Source: Prevotella sp. UBA2456 (GTDB taxonomy: Bacteria > Bacteroidota > Bacteroidia > Bacteroidales > Bacteroidaceae). From it: a stretch of DNA of 64,000 nt. The position numbers and the translations under genes are program-made. Positions 27,672 to 37,900 of the stretch are shown in pieces. The DNA lies in NCBI GenBank assembly GCA_002342415.1, contig DDPY01000024.1, positions 14,277 to 78,276 on the forward strand. Reading direction: 5' to 3'. The notes below the pieces were generated by a model, which saw only the letters and a program-made list of their open reading frames with translations, was not told the origin of the DNA and did no database searches. The first letter of the stretch is position 1, and each line of letters starts with the position of its first letter.

Positions 27672-29891
27672 CTACTGGGCTATCAGCGAGATAGCAAAGC
27701 CTCCGCCTGGAGCTTCTTTCAGCTTCAGTGTATCACCCTGCTTGACTATCTTCTTTGTGATGGTGTAGGCCTTCGGATTGGTCTCGTAGTGCGCATCTTT
27801 GGCATCGGCATAGATGGTGCACTCATACTTGCGGCCCTTGTCGAGGAAATCGAGTTTGAGCGTACTCTGGTGACCGTTCTCATCACATTTGCCTCCTACA
27901 AACCAGTTGTCAGTACCTTTGGCCTTGCGCGCTACCGTGATGTAGTCGGCAGGTTCCGCCTCAAGGTAGATGCTCTGATCCCAGTCGCAAGCCACATCGC
28001 GGATGAACTGGAAGGCATCGTCGTAGCGCTCATAGTGCTCAGGCAGGTCGGCAGCCATCTGCAAGGGTGAATACATGGTGAGGTAGAGGGCCAGAGAGCC
28101 TGCTATGGTGATACGGGCCCACGAGGTGTTGTTGCTCCAGGTGGAGAGTTTCGTCTCGAAGATGCCTGGGGTGTAGTCCATAGGGCCGCCCTGCAGGCGA
28201 GTGAACGGCAGGATGCAGGTGTGATCGGGTCGTGATCCGCCAAAAGCTTCATATTCCGTACCGCGAGCCGACTCGTTGCCCACCAGGTTGGGATAGGTAC
28301 GGCAGAGTCCCGTCGGGCGGGTGGCCTCATGGGCATTGACCATAATATGGTGCTTGGCAGCCTCTTGGATGACATAGAGATAGTGGTTGTTCATGCTTTG
28401 CGAGTAGTGATGGTCACCGCGTGGGATGATGTCGCCTACATATCCTGTCTTTACAGCATCGTAGCCATAATGGTTCATCAGCTTGAAGGCCTCCTTGATA
28501 TGTCGCTCGTAGTTCTGGGTCGAGCTGGATGTCTCGTGGTGCATCAGCAGCTTGACACCCTTGGAGTGGGCATAGTCGTTCAGCATCTTGATGTCGAAGT
28601 CGGGATAGGGAGTCACGAAGTCAAAGACATCGCGTTTCCACATGTTGGCCCAGTCTTCCCAGCCTACATTCCATCCCTCTACCAATACCTCTTGCAGTCC
28701 GTTCTTGGCAGCAAAGTCTATATACCGCTTCACCTTCTCGTTGTTGGCAGCATGACGGCCGTTGGGAGTTAACAGTTGATAGTTGACAGTTGACAGTTGG
28801 ATGCTGGGGTAGTCGTCGGTATAGTGCCAGTTGGATTTGCCTACAATCATCTCCCACCATACACCACAGTACTTTGTGGGATGAATCCATGAGGTGTCTT
28901 CCAGCTTACAGGGTTCGTTGAGGTTGAGGATGAGATTTGAAGAGAGCATGTCTCGTGCATCATCACTGACAATGATGGTGCGCCAGGGAGTCTCGCAAGG
29001 GGTCTGCATAGCACCCTTCAGTCCTGTGGCATCTGGTGTCAGATGGCTGACAAAGGTAAAGGGCTTGGGCAGAGGATAGGCAGAAGGCTCCGGGTTGGGT
29101 GTGTACCGGTTGCTGCTTCCCTCCAACTTGGTGGTCAGTGCCTTCGTCTGGGCATCTACCAGTTCGAGGTGCATGGTGGCATAGTCCAGACAGGCGGCCT
29201 CGTGGATGTTGATATACAGTCCGTCCTGACTCTTCATCTGCAGGGAGGTCTGTACGCCTGTGGGCGAGAAAACGGCTACAGAGCTGTTACCCCAGTTGAC
29301 GGCCTGCTGGAAGCGGCTTCGAATCTCAGACAGCTTGCATTCCTGTGTCTCCTGCTCCTGCGTGTCGTAGTCACCAGGCAGCCACCAGGCGGTATGGTCA
29401 CCAGCCATTGCGAACTCGCTGCGCTCCTCTTTGATGAGGAAGTAGTTGAGATTCTGCTGTTGGGGGAACTCATAGCGGAAGCCCACACCGTCATCATAGA
29501 CGCGGAAGCGCAGAAGCATCTCGCGGTGTTCCGTTGGTTGCGACAGGGTCGCAACATACTCGACATAATGGTTGCGGATGTCCTTGTTCTCGCCCCATAC
29601 GGGCTGCCAGGTTTCATCGAAGGTGGAGGTCTGCTCGCTCTTCAGTGTGAATCCGTCCATAAGGTCGGTCTCCTTGAGCCCTTTGGAAGCATGCTTGTCG
29701 CGGGCCAGTTCCAGACCGAGGTGTGAGGGGCGGATGACCTCGCGCCCCTTATAGGTGATGCTATAGACAGGCCTCCCTTGCTCTATCTGGAAGTTCAGCG
29801 CGATGCGGCCGTTAGGCGACTTCACTTCTGCTGCTGTCGCAGTGAACGACAGCAGCAGGGATAATGCAATCAGTTTTGTTTTTGCTTTCAT
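27672..29891 (-). CDS. GH97 alpha-glucosidase (SusB-type, inverting)
   Basis: A 739-residue secreted enzyme (signal ends TATAAEV). The N-terminal beta-domain (about 22-290), the barrel (about 300-640) and the C-terminal domain of GH97 are all present. The Glu residues of the inverting SusB subgroup are found at 453 (LMHHE), 522 (NAHEATRPTG) and 546 (RGTEYEAF); the spacings of 69 and 24 equal those of Glu439, Glu508 and Glu532 in Bacteroides thetaiotaomicron SusB. So it should cleave alpha-glucosides such as maltodextrins, not alpha-galactosides. Residues about 365-376 (QLSTVNYQLLTP) are repeat-derived. The gene follows malQ by 11 bases. Confidence 0.93.
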   Translation of the reverse strand: MKAKTKLIALSLLLSFTATAAEVKSPNGRIALNFQIEQGRPVYSITYKGREVIRPSHLGLELARDKHASKGLKETDLMDGFTLKSEQTSTFDETWQPVWGENKDIRNHYVEYVATLSQPTEHREMLLRFRVYDDGVGFRYEFPQQQNLNYFLIKEERSEFAMAGDHTAWWLPGDYDTQEQETQECKLSEIRSRFQQAVNWGNSSVAVFSPTGVQTSLQMKSQDGLYINIHEAACLDYATMHLELVDAQTKALTTKLEGSSNRYTPNPEPSAYPLPKPFTFVSHLTPDATGLKGAMQTPCETPWRTIIVSDDARDMLSSNLILNLNEPCKLEDTSWIHPTKYCGVWWEMIVGKSNWHYTDDYPSIQLSTVNYQLLTPNGRHAANNEKVKRYIDFAAKNGLQEVLVEGWNVGWEDWANMWKRDVFDFVTPYPDFDIKMLNDYAHSKGVKLLMHHETSSSTQNYERHIKEAFKLMNHYGYDAVKTGYVGDIIPRGDHHYSQSMNNHYLYVIQEAAKHHIMVNAHEATRPTGLCRTYPNLVGNESARGTEYEAFGGSRPDHTCILPFTRLQGGPMDYTPGIFETKLSTWSNNTSWARITIAGSLALYLTMYSPLQMAADLPEHYERYDDAFQFIRDVACDWDQSIYLEAEPADYITVARKAKGTDNWFVGGKCDENGHQSTLKLDFLDKGRKYECTIYADAKDAHYETNPKAYTITKKIVKQGDTLKLKEAPGGGFAISLIAQ
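28768..28795. repeat. heptanucleotide repeat (GTTGACA-type) inside the GH97 gene
   Basis: Four 7-bp units GTTAACA, GTTGATA, GTTGACA, GTTGACA, flanked by GTTGGGA and GTTGG. They encode STVNYQLLT in frame and belong to the same family as the repeats in the GH67 and cysS genes. Confidence 0.75.
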
Positions 29892-29902
29892 TGTTGTGAT
29901 GG

Positions 29903-32338
29903 TTATTTTCGTCCACTATGGCTGATGAGCATCTTCACCTCCTCGTTGAAGGCATCGGCCTTCATCAGCTGTTCGATGGTGAGGTGCATGCGATACCGCC
30001 AGTAGTGGCGTGGATTAGCAGGGATATTGATGCGTTCGCCATTGGGGTCGGGCAGGCGCAGCTTCTCGTCAATAGAGAGCCAGTCTTGCAGTGACAACAG
30101 GCAGAGCATGGCGCGAGAGGTAAGTTGGCGGCTGATGATGTCCTTAGCCAGCCATCCAGGCAGCGGGTGGGGGGCTACAGAGTCCCATCCTCGGCGAAGC
30201 GACACGCTGTAGTACTCCTGTGTGCGCTCGTAGTCTTCGTCCCACCACTGGCGCAGTGGAGCCATGTCATGGGTGGAGAAGGTAATCACGCTGCGGTAGG
30301 GTGTATGCTTCAGTTTGCTAAAGCGCAGTGATGGTTCCTTGGGCATAGTCTGAATCTCAAGCGACAGAATGCGTAGTTCATCCATCACCCAGGGCACGCA
30401 GTCGGGCACCATACCGAGGTCTTCGGCACAGCAGAGCATGCGGGTGGCTTGTGTCAGCAGGGGCAGCTTCTTCATAGCCTCCTGATACCAGAACTGGTTG
30501 TTACGGCGGTAGAAATAGTCGTTGTAGAGGCGGTTGAAGTTGAACTTCTGCCCCTCGTCCAACTGCTCGTAGGCCTGCTGGTACTGTACGGCAATGCGTG
30601 GATGCCAGCGGTCGTTGCGCTTATGGTCTATCAGGAACAAGTCGTCTTTGAACTCCACTCCATAGGCGGCAATCTCTTCCTTGCTCAGTCCGAGGGCAGG
30701 AGCAAACTGCCCCATCAGGCCAGACTTCTCGGGCATGGGGATTTCCCAGATACGGAAGAATCCCAACACGTGGTCTATGCGGTAGGCATCAAAGTATTGT
30801 GCCATCTTGCGGAAGCGGCGTACCCACCACGAGCAGCCGTCTTTGAGCATCTCGTCCCAGTTGTAGGTGGGGAAGCCCCAGTTCTGTCCGTCGGCAGAGA
30901 AAGCATCGGGCGGTGCACCAGCCTGACCGTTCAGGTTGAAATACTTCGGCTCTACCCAGGCCTCCACACCGTCGCGCGAGATACCGATGGGGATGTCGCC
31001 CTTCAACACCACACGGTGCTGGCGGGCATACTCGTGGGCCGAGCGCATCTGCTGGTCGAGGTTATACTGTACGAAATACCAGAAGTTCAGAACCTTTTTG
31101 TCAGGGGTAGCCAGCTTCTTGGGCCATTCACCAAAGGTTGCCGTACCATAGAGGTCGCGATAGAAGCAGAACTTGGCATAAGGCTCCAGCCACTGCTTGT
31201 TCTCCTCAAAGAACTGCTTGTAGGATGCGCGGCGGCTGGTGGCTGTCCATTCCTGTGCGAAAAGCTCCTGCAGATAGTCCATCTTGGCCTGGAACATGCG
31301 CTCATAGTCAATCTGCGGCAGCGCGTTGAGCTCCTGACGGATGCTCTCAAACTGTTCCTGCTTCTTTTTGTCCTTCAGTGCTGGCAGCTGGCGGAAGTCA
31401 GTGTATTGCGGATGCAGGGCATAGATGCTGATGGAGTTATAAGGGTAGGAGTCCTGCCAGGTGTGGGTCATATTGGTATCGTTGATGGGCAACACCTGTA
31501 GTACGCGCTGGTTAGTTTTGGCAACCCAGTCTATCATCAGCTTCAGGTCACCGAAGTCGCCTACACCAAACGAGCCCTCACTGCGCAGTGAGAAGATAGG
31601 GATTACCGTGCCGGCACCCCTCCAGGGATAGATGGGGAAGTGGGCTTGTGCAAGTTCGTAGACCAAGACCTCTCCATCATTGATTAGCGGCAGATCGATG
31701 CTTCGGTTTTCTCCTTCTTCCCACATAGGGGTGTAGTCGGGTTCAGTATCGAGGATGATAAACTTGAACTCGAACCGTCCTACGGGCAGACGGGTAGCAT
31801 CGAGGCTCACCACCCACTCATGGCATTGGTGCTCCGTCATGGGGAGAGCCTTTTGGGGATCCCATGCTCCTAACTGCTGAGGATCACCGATGATGGACAG
31901 ACGCTCGTTCTGTCTCAGTTGCGGAGCACGCACCTTGATGCGCACCGTGCGGGGATATTCAGTTTCCGTACTTAAGGCACGCTTGCGGGCCAGCACGCAG
32001 TCGGTGAATGCCGAACTGTACATATAGGAATCCTCTGGAATGTCTATCCAATGGTCATAGACGATATAGCGTGTCCCCTTCACAGCAGCAAACTCCAGTC
32101 GGTGAGGCTCTACGAGCCACTCGTGGCGGACTTCTGCATCACCGCGATAGAGGCTGTAGTAATAGTCAATGTACTTGCCGGACTTGGCATTCATGTTCAA
32201 CTCGCAAAACCAGTGTTGGCCGTCCAGCGTGGTCATCTTGTGTTGCATATTCTTCGCAACATCTTCCTCTGAAAGGATGTTCAGCACCATCTCTTCACCG
32301 AAGGAGGTCTGATATTCCAGGTTGAATAGCGTTTTCAT
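29903..32338 (-). CDS. malQ: 4-alpha-glucanotransferase (GH77) with N-terminal CBM20 domains
   Basis: An 811-residue cytoplasmic amylomaltase that shuffles maltodextrin chains and frees glucose. Two starch-binding CBM20-like domains (about 1-125 and 128-240, the second with LSIIGDPQQLGAWDPQKALPM) precede the GH77 barrel. The catalytic residues are seen in FDAYRIDHVLGFF (Asp nucleophile), LCCAEDLGMVP (Glu acid/base) and FSTHDMAPLRQWW (Asp). Two CBM20 domains before GH77 are usual in Bacteroidota and plant DPE2. There is no signal peptide. The gene has its own -7 box and a LacI-type operator directly upstream, and is followed by GH97. The start is ATG 32338 (MKTLFNLEYQ). Confidence 0.95.
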   Translation of the reverse strand: MKTLFNLEYQTSFGEEMVLNILSEEDVAKNMQHKMTTLDGQHWFCELNMNAKSGKYIDYYYSLYRGDAEVRHEWLVEPHRLEFAAVKGTRYIVYDHWIDIPEDSYMYSSAFTDCVLARKRALSTETEYPRTVRIKVRAPQLRQNERLSIIGDPQQLGAWDPQKALPMTEHQCHEWVVSLDATRLPVGRFEFKFIILDTEPDYTPMWEEGENRSIDLPLINDGEVLVYELAQAHFPIYPWRGAGTVIPIFSLRSEGSFGVGDFGDLKLMIDWVAKTNQRVLQVLPINDTNMTHTWQDSYPYNSISIYALHPQYTDFRQLPALKDKKKQEQFESIRQELNALPQIDYERMFQAKMDYLQELFAQEWTATSRRASYKQFFEENKQWLEPYAKFCFYRDLYGTATFGEWPKKLATPDKKVLNFWYFVQYNLDQQMRSAHEYARQHRVVLKGDIPIGISRDGVEAWVEPKYFNLNGQAGAPPDAFSADGQNWGFPTYNWDEMLKDGCSWWVRRFRKMAQYFDAYRIDHVLGFFRIWEIPMPEKSGLMGQFAPALGLSKEEIAAYGVEFKDDLFLIDHKRNDRWHPRIAVQYQQAYEQLDEGQKFNFNRLYNDYFYRRNNQFWYQEAMKKLPLLTQATRMLCCAEDLGMVPDCVPWVMDELRILSLEIQTMPKEPSLRFSKLKHTPYRSVITFSTHDMAPLRQWWDEDYERTQEYYSVSLRRGWDSVAPHPLPGWLAKDIISRQLTSRAMLCLLSLQDWLSIDEKLRLPDPNGERINIPANPRHYWRYRMHLTIEQLMKADAFNEEVKMLISHSGRK

Positions 32339-32369
32339 AAGCAATTATATATTAGTTATTTAGAAATCA

Positions 32370-32383
32370 TGCAATCGTTTGCA
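32370..32383. promoter_or_regulatory. LacI-type operator in front of malQ
   Basis: TGCAATCGTTTGCA differs by one base from a perfect TGCAAACGTTTGCA palindrome and resembles the operator between the lacI and susC promoters. It overlaps the downstream edge of the malQ -7 box, where a bound repressor would block transcription. Confidence 0.6.
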
Positions 32384-32389
32384 AAAATA
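32382..32389 (-). promoter_or_regulatory. -7 box of malQ
   Basis: Minus-strand TATTTTTG fits TAnnTTTG, 43 bases before the malQ ATG and abutting the MFS transporter stop codon. It allows malQ-GH97 to be transcribed apart from lacI-MFS. Confidence 0.5.
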
Positions 32390-33691
32390 TTACTTTCTGT
32401 TCTTGATAATTGTCACACAACAGGCTCCGATGAGGAAGCTGATGCCAGCCACTATCATCATGGTCGACGGATGTCCTCCTACCAGCGACAGAATGGTGCC
32501 TCCACAGATGGCAGCCACTATCTGGGGCACACAGATGGTGCCGTTGAACAAGCCCAGATAGGCTCCCATGTGACCGTAGCCCTGTAGGGCATTGGTGACG
32601 AAGGTGAACGGCATAGCCAGCATAGCCGCCCAGGCACAGCCAATGAGCAGGAAGGGTACAATCTGTCCGTACATATCGGGAATGAAGGGGATGAGCGCGA
32701 AACCTATGCCTCCTAATACCAGACTGACCGCATAGGCCATTTTGGTATTCTTGAAGCGAGGCAGCAGCGTAGCCCATACCACAGAGCCCATAGCCTGGAT
32801 GGCATAGAGCACGCCCGTCCAGTTGGCTGCTTCCTGATAGCTGGTGGTTGTTGGGTCGATGGTGCCCCAGACGGTTTCGGAAACAGCATCCACCACATAG
32901 GTCCACATATAGAGCATGCCGCCCCAGCAGAAGAACTGCACCAGTCCTACCTTCCAGAAGGTTGTGGGGGCATTCTTCAATAGCGTGATCCAGTTGGCAC
33001 TCTCCTCTTTCTCTTCAGAGACGGGATTATACTCGGCATATTCCTTTGGATCCCACTCTTTCACCTTCAGGGTCGTGTAGATGACACAGGCTATCAGGAT
33101 GGCGGCTCCGATGTAGAACGACCAGATGACCGAGTCGGGCACCACCCCCTCGGCAGCTACATTCTTCACGCCTATCCAGGTGAGCACGAAGGGGAACAGG
33201 AATCCCACCACCGAGCCCGCATTACAGAGGAACGACTGAATGCTGTAAGCTTTGGCCTTCTGCTCTTCGTTCACCATGTCGCCTACCAGCATCTTAAACG
33301 GCTGCATGGCCATATTGATGCTGGTGTCGAGCAGCATCAGGGCAATCAGTCCGAAGATAAGGGCTGCCGATACAGCCAAATGCAGTGAGCCAGCATTAGG
33401 CAGCAGGCACATCACCGCAACGGCTACCAGTGCACCTACAAATAAATAAGGTATGCGACGTCCGAAGCGAGTCCACGTCTTGTCCGACAGTGTGCCTACA
33501 ATAGGCTGTACCAGGATGCCCATCAAGGGAGGCAGTATCCAGAAGAAGCTCAATGAGTGTGGGTCGGCTCCTAATGTACGGAAGATGCGCGAGATGTTGC
33601 CAGACTGCAGGGCATAGGCAATCTGAACACCGAAGAATCCGAAACTCAGATTCCATAGACTCCAAAACGGTAAATTCGGTTTTTGTTTCAT
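32390..33691 (-). CDS. MFS sugar transporter (maltose/maltodextrin uptake likely)
   Basis: A 433-residue carrier with about twelve membrane helices. The start LPFWSLWNLSFGFFGVQIAYALQ and the loop IVGTLSDKTWTRFGRRIPYLFVGAL are typical of the MFS group related to SLC45/sucrose carriers that Bacteroidota place beside maltodextrin genes. It would move maltose or glucose across the inner membrane with H+. It sits 25 bases after lacI and before malQ, which points to an alpha-glucan product as substrate; this is inference from context. Confidence 0.85.
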   Translation of the reverse strand: MKQKPNLPFWSLWNLSFGFFGVQIAYALQSGNISRIFRTLGADPHSLSFFWILPPLMGILVQPIVGTLSDKTWTRFGRRIPYLFVGALVAVAVMCLLPNAGSLHLAVSAALIFGLIALMLLDTSINMAMQPFKMLVGDMVNEEQKAKAYSIQSFLCNAGSVVGFLFPFVLTWIGVKNVAAEGVVPDSVIWSFYIGAAILIACVIYTTLKVKEWDPKEYAEYNPVSEEKEESANWITLLKNAPTTFWKVGLVQFFCWGGMLYMWTYVVDAVSETVWGTIDPTTTSYQEAANWTGVLYAIQAMGSVVWATLLPRFKNTKMAYAVSLVLGGIGFALIPFIPDMYGQIVPFLLIGCAWAAMLAMPFTFVTNALQGYGHMGAYLGLFNGTICVPQIVAAICGGTILSLVGGHPSTMMIVAGISFLIGACCVTIIKNRK

Positions 33692-33716
33692 ATATCTAAG
33701 GTATAATAGTTATACA

Positions 33717-34742
33717 TTATTTTGTAGTACCGCGGATAATCAGCCGCGTGCGCACGATGCGCCGTTCGGCTTTGTCAAGGGGGATGGTGCCCTCCACATG
33801 ACCAATCAGGATGTCCACCGCCTCTTCACCCACCTTCATGCCGCGCTGTTCGACGGTGGTCAGCATAGGGTCGCAGGCTACGGCACGCTGGCCGTTGGTG
33901 AATCCGCAGATGCTGATGTCCTGCGGCACCTTGAAGCCCATGCGCTTGGCTGTATAGAGGATACCGATGGCCGTATCATCGTTGACGGCAAAGAAGCCAT
34001 CGGGTAGGGTGTCACCCTGTAGCAGTTCAGGTGTGATAGCCTCTGCATCCGTGCGGTTGTCGCAGATACGGGTCATGCGCTCGTCATAGGGCAGTCCGTG
34101 TTTCAGCAAGGCATCCTTATAGCCGTTAAAGCGGTTCTTCGAGATTTCCATGGTGGGTGCCGATCCATAGAAGGCAATCCGCTTGCAACCCGTCTCGATG
34201 AGGTGGCTTACCGCATTGAAGGCTCCCATATAGTCGTCCACTACCACGCGGCTGGCATTCACGCCCGTACATATTCTGTCATAGAACACCAGCGGCACTC
34301 CGGCATCCTGTAGCCGTAGGAAGTGGTCATACTTCTGTGTGTCCTTAGCCTGACTGACAATGATGCCGCATACCTTGTTCTCATAAAACGACTGACAGAT
34401 GCGCACCTCGCGCTCATATTTCTCGTCGCTCTGGGCTACCATGATACGATAGCCGCGCGAGGAGGCTTCCTCCTCAATGCCTGCCAGCACCGACGAGAAA
34501 TAGAAATGGGTGAACTCAGGGATGATGACCCCGATGACTTTCATGGGCTGGATTTTCGAGAAGCGCAGCGACTCGGCAATGACATTGGGTGTGAAGTTAT
34601 GCTCGCGGGCATACTGCTGGATGGCAGCCCTGCGCTCAGCAGAGATGCGGGGCGAGTCCTTCAGTGCGCGCGATACCGTAGCCACCGAGATACCAAACTC
34701 GCGGGCGATGTCCTTCATTGTCAATGGAGTCTTCTCTGTCAT
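33717..34742 (-). CDS. LacI-family transcriptional regulator of the starch locus
   Basis: A 341-residue repressor. Residues 6-60 are the LacI helix-turn-helix and hinge (LTMKDIAREFGISVATVSRALKD, then NFTPNVIAESLR); the rest is a periplasmic-binding-protein-like sensor domain (VIGVIIPEFTHFYFSSVLAGIEEEA, GFFAVNDDTAIGILYTAKRMG, TTVEQRGMKVGEEAVDIL). It starts a leftward operon with the MFS transporter and is divergent from susC. The perfect GCAAACGTTTGC palindrome between the two promoters and the near copy before malQ are its likely sites. Regulation of a starch locus by LacI instead of SusR is the distinctive point. The effector (maltose or a phosphorylated sugar) is unknown. Confidence 0.92.
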   Translation of the reverse strand: MTEKTPLTMKDIAREFGISVATVSRALKDSPRISAERRAAIQQYAREHNFTPNVIAESLRFSKIQPMKVIGVIIPEFTHFYFSSVLAGIEEEASSRGYRIMVAQSDEKYEREVRICQSFYENKVCGIIVSQAKDTQKYDHFLRLQDAGVPLVFYDRICTGVNASRVVVDDYMGAFNAVSHLIETGCKRIAFYGSAPTMEISKNRFNGYKDALLKHGLPYDERMTRICDNRTDAEAITPELLQGDTLPDGFFAVNDDTAIGILYTAKRMGFKVPQDISICGFTNGQRAVACDPMLTTVEQRGMKVGEEAVDILIGHVEGTIPLDKAERRIVRTRLIIRGTTK

Positions 34743-34763
34743 CGGCTTTTAGTTTTCTGACTG

Positions 34764-34771
34764 CAAAGATA
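34764..34771 (-). promoter_or_regulatory. -7 box of the lacI-MFS operon
   Basis: Minus-strand TATCTTTG, 21 bases before the lacI ATG. Confidence 0.6.
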
Positions 34772-34826
34772 TTGAAAAGTTTCTTTCGTTGTTTCCTAAC
34801 CTTATTTATTTTAAAAAATCTACAGC

Positions 34827-34838
34827 GCAAACGTTTGC
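34827..34838. promoter_or_regulatory. LacI-type operator between lacI and susC
   Basis: GCAAACGTTTGC is a perfect 12-bp palindrome with the central CG typical of LacI-family sites. It lies about 56 bases from each of the two divergent -7 boxes, so it could serve both. Confidence 0.7.
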
Positions 34839-34894
34839 ATTGACATTACAACGAATTTTTATTTAAAAAAGTATCAACGAATCAAAACAAATCC

Positions 34895-34902
34895 TATCTT
34901 TG
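34895..34902 (+). promoter_or_regulatory. -7 box of the starch susCDEF operon
   Basis: TATCTTTG, 81 bases before the susC ATG. The 34743-34983 interval holds only these promoters and the operator. Confidence 0.65.
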
Positions 34903-34983
34903 CACCGTGAATCTTTGATTTAAATCAACATAATCGCGAATTTGAGAACTTTTACAATAGTATACTAACTTTTTAAAAAATGT

Positions 34984-37900
34984 ATGATGAAGCAGGTAAA
35001 CATTAAAATTCTTCGCTCTGCGAAGCGATGGAATCGATTACCGTTTAGGATGCTGTTCCTTTTGTTAGGATTGTTCCTATCGGTAGGTGCCTTTGCTCAG
35101 ATTGATGTCAAAGGCCATGTTAAGGATGCTCAGGGTGAACCCATCATCGGTGCCACCGTACGTGTAGCAAACACACAGACTGCTACCGTTACCGACTTCG
35201 ATGGTAACTTTGTCCTGAAAGCCAATCAGGGTGCCGATATCAGCATCAGCTACATCGGCTACCAGACTGTCACCGTCAAGGCTGCTCCCACGGTGGAGGT
35301 GACACTTCAGGAAGACCAGACCATGCTTGAGAACGTGGTGGTCATCGGCTACGGTGTTGCCCGCAAGACCGACCTGACGGGTTCGGTGACGGCCATCAAG
35401 CCCGATGAGAAAAACCACGGTATGATTACCACAGCTCAGGACATGATTCAGGGCAAGATAGCTGGTGTGAACGTCAACTCAGCATCTGGCGAGCCTGGCG
35501 GTGGTGCACAGATTCGTATTCGTGGCGGTGCTTCACTGAATGCCAGCAACAACCCGCTGATAGTGATTGACGGCATGCAGATGGATGACAACGGTACGAA
35601 GGGTGTCAACAACCCGCTGTCGCTGGTCAATCCAAACGACATTGAGTCGTTCACCGTGCTGAAGGATGCCTCGGCTACGGCCATTTACGGTAGCCGTGGT
35701 TCTAACGGTGTCATCATCATCACCACCAAGAAGGGCCGTCGCAACCAGTCACCAAAGGTGAGCTATAACGGCACGCTCTCAGTGAGCTCCATTTCCAAGA
35801 AACTCGATGTCATGAATGCCAACGAGTATCGCCAGTTCATCAAGGACTACTACGGCGGCGAGACCAGTGCTGCCTACTTAGGTCTGGGCGATGCCGATAC
35901 CAATTGGCAGGATGAGATATACCGCAGCGGTGTGAGCCACGACCACAATGTCAGCGTGGGTGGCGGTCTGGGTAACCAGCAGTGGGCCATGCCCTATCGC
36001 GTCAGCGTGGGCTACACCAACCAGCAGGGTATTCTGAAGGGCTCCTCCTATAGCCGTTTCACGGCCGGCTTCACGGCCAACCCGTCGCTGCTCAACGACC
36101 ACCTGAATCTGAACATCAATGGCAAGTATGCCTACTCGAAGACCAAAGAAGGCGGCCGTGATGCCATCGGCATGGCTACGCGCATGGATCCGACACGCCC
36201 CGTCAGGAGCGACGACCCTGCCTTCGAGAACTGGGGCGGCTACTGGCAGTGGGCGAACCCGACGACTTCGTACGACCCCACGTTCCTGTATGCCCTCAAC
36301 AGTGATGCGCCGGCCAACCCCGTGGAGAAGATTGAAAACTACAACAACTACAAGAGTGCACACACTCTCCTTGGCAATCTGGAGGCCGACTACAAGATTC
36401 ACGGCTTTGAGGACCTGCGCCTGCACATGAACATGGCCGGCTCCTACACCTACGGCGGTGAGTACACCAACAACAACCCCCGTTCGACCTACGGCTACTA
36501 CTATGGCGGCAACGGCGAGAATACGGAGAAGAAGTACAACGTGCTGCTCTCGCTCTACGCCCAATACTTTAAGGACTTCAACAAGGCCCACCATTTCGAT
36601 GTGATGGCTGGTTACGAGTACAGCCGAACCAAGTATTGGGGTGACAGCTGGTACAAGGACTACTACCCCGCTACCAATGAGGGTACCGACGACGACGGCA
36701 ACCCGCTGGCTGGCACCATCCACAACTCATCCGACAGCTACTGGCGCGGTCAGATGGTGCTGATGAGCTGGTATGGTCGTGCCAATTATTCGCTGCTTGA
36801 CCGCTATCTGCTGACCGTCAACTTCCGTGCCGACGGCTCGTCGCGCTTTGCCGACGGACACCGCTGGGGTGTGTTCCCCTCTGTGGCAGCCGGCTGGCGC
36901 ATCAAGGACGAGAAGTTCCTCAAAGACGTTGATGCCATCAGTGAGCTGAAGCTGCGCCTGAGCTGGGGTCAGACGGGTCAGCAGAACACCTACAAGGAGT
37001 ATTACACGCCGACCTACAAGATGACCATCGGCAACGACCGCCTATATCCCATCGGTGCCGGCAACACGGGTGTGCTGTTCCAGCCGCTGGTCTACAACAA
37101 CGACCTGACGTGGGAGACCACCACTACATGGAACATCGGTCTGGACTACGGCATGTTTAACCAGCGCCTGACGCTGAACGTCGATGCCTACATCCGCAAG
37201 ACCACCGACCTGCTCTGCACACCGACCATTGCCGCCGGCCAGAACTATGACAACAAGATGCTGCTGAACGCTGGTTCGCTGAAGAACAAGGGTATAGAGT
37301 TAGCCATCTCTGGCAAGCCCATTCAGACGAAGGACTGGTTTATGGAACTGGGCTTGAACATGGCCTACAACAAGAATGAGGTAACGGAGCTCTACGGCGG
37401 CCGCGACATGATTGAGGCCGGCCTGACCGTAGGTATGCAGAAGAACCTGACCTACCACAAGGTGGGCGAGGCTGCCAACTCCTTCTGGGTGTTCCAGCAG
37501 GTGTACGACGAGACGGGCCGCCCCATCCAGGGAGCCTATGTCGACCGCAACGCTGATGGCCAGATAGACGATAAAGACCGCTACATCTACAAGAACATTG
37601 CTGCTCCGTGGACTGGTGGCTTCTACTTCAAGGTGGCCTACAAGAACTGGGACCTGGGCACCAACTTCCGCCTCTCCTTGGGCAACTATGTCTATAACGA
37701 TCTCATCGAGAGCCGCATGAACACCGACATCCGCTACAACCCCTCGAAGAACTTCTACGAGAACACCACCAGGCAGGTGGCTGCCCTGCGGTGGAAGTCG
37801 TACGACTATCCGCTGTCGGACTACTTTGTACAGAACGCCTCGTTCCTGAAGTGCGACAATATCACGCTGGGCTACAATTTCGAGGAACTGTTCAAGTCGT

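Noticed and set aside
30449..31501. 350-codon open frame opposite malQ
   Set aside because: Reverse shadow of the GH77 domain, which holds all catalytic motifs.
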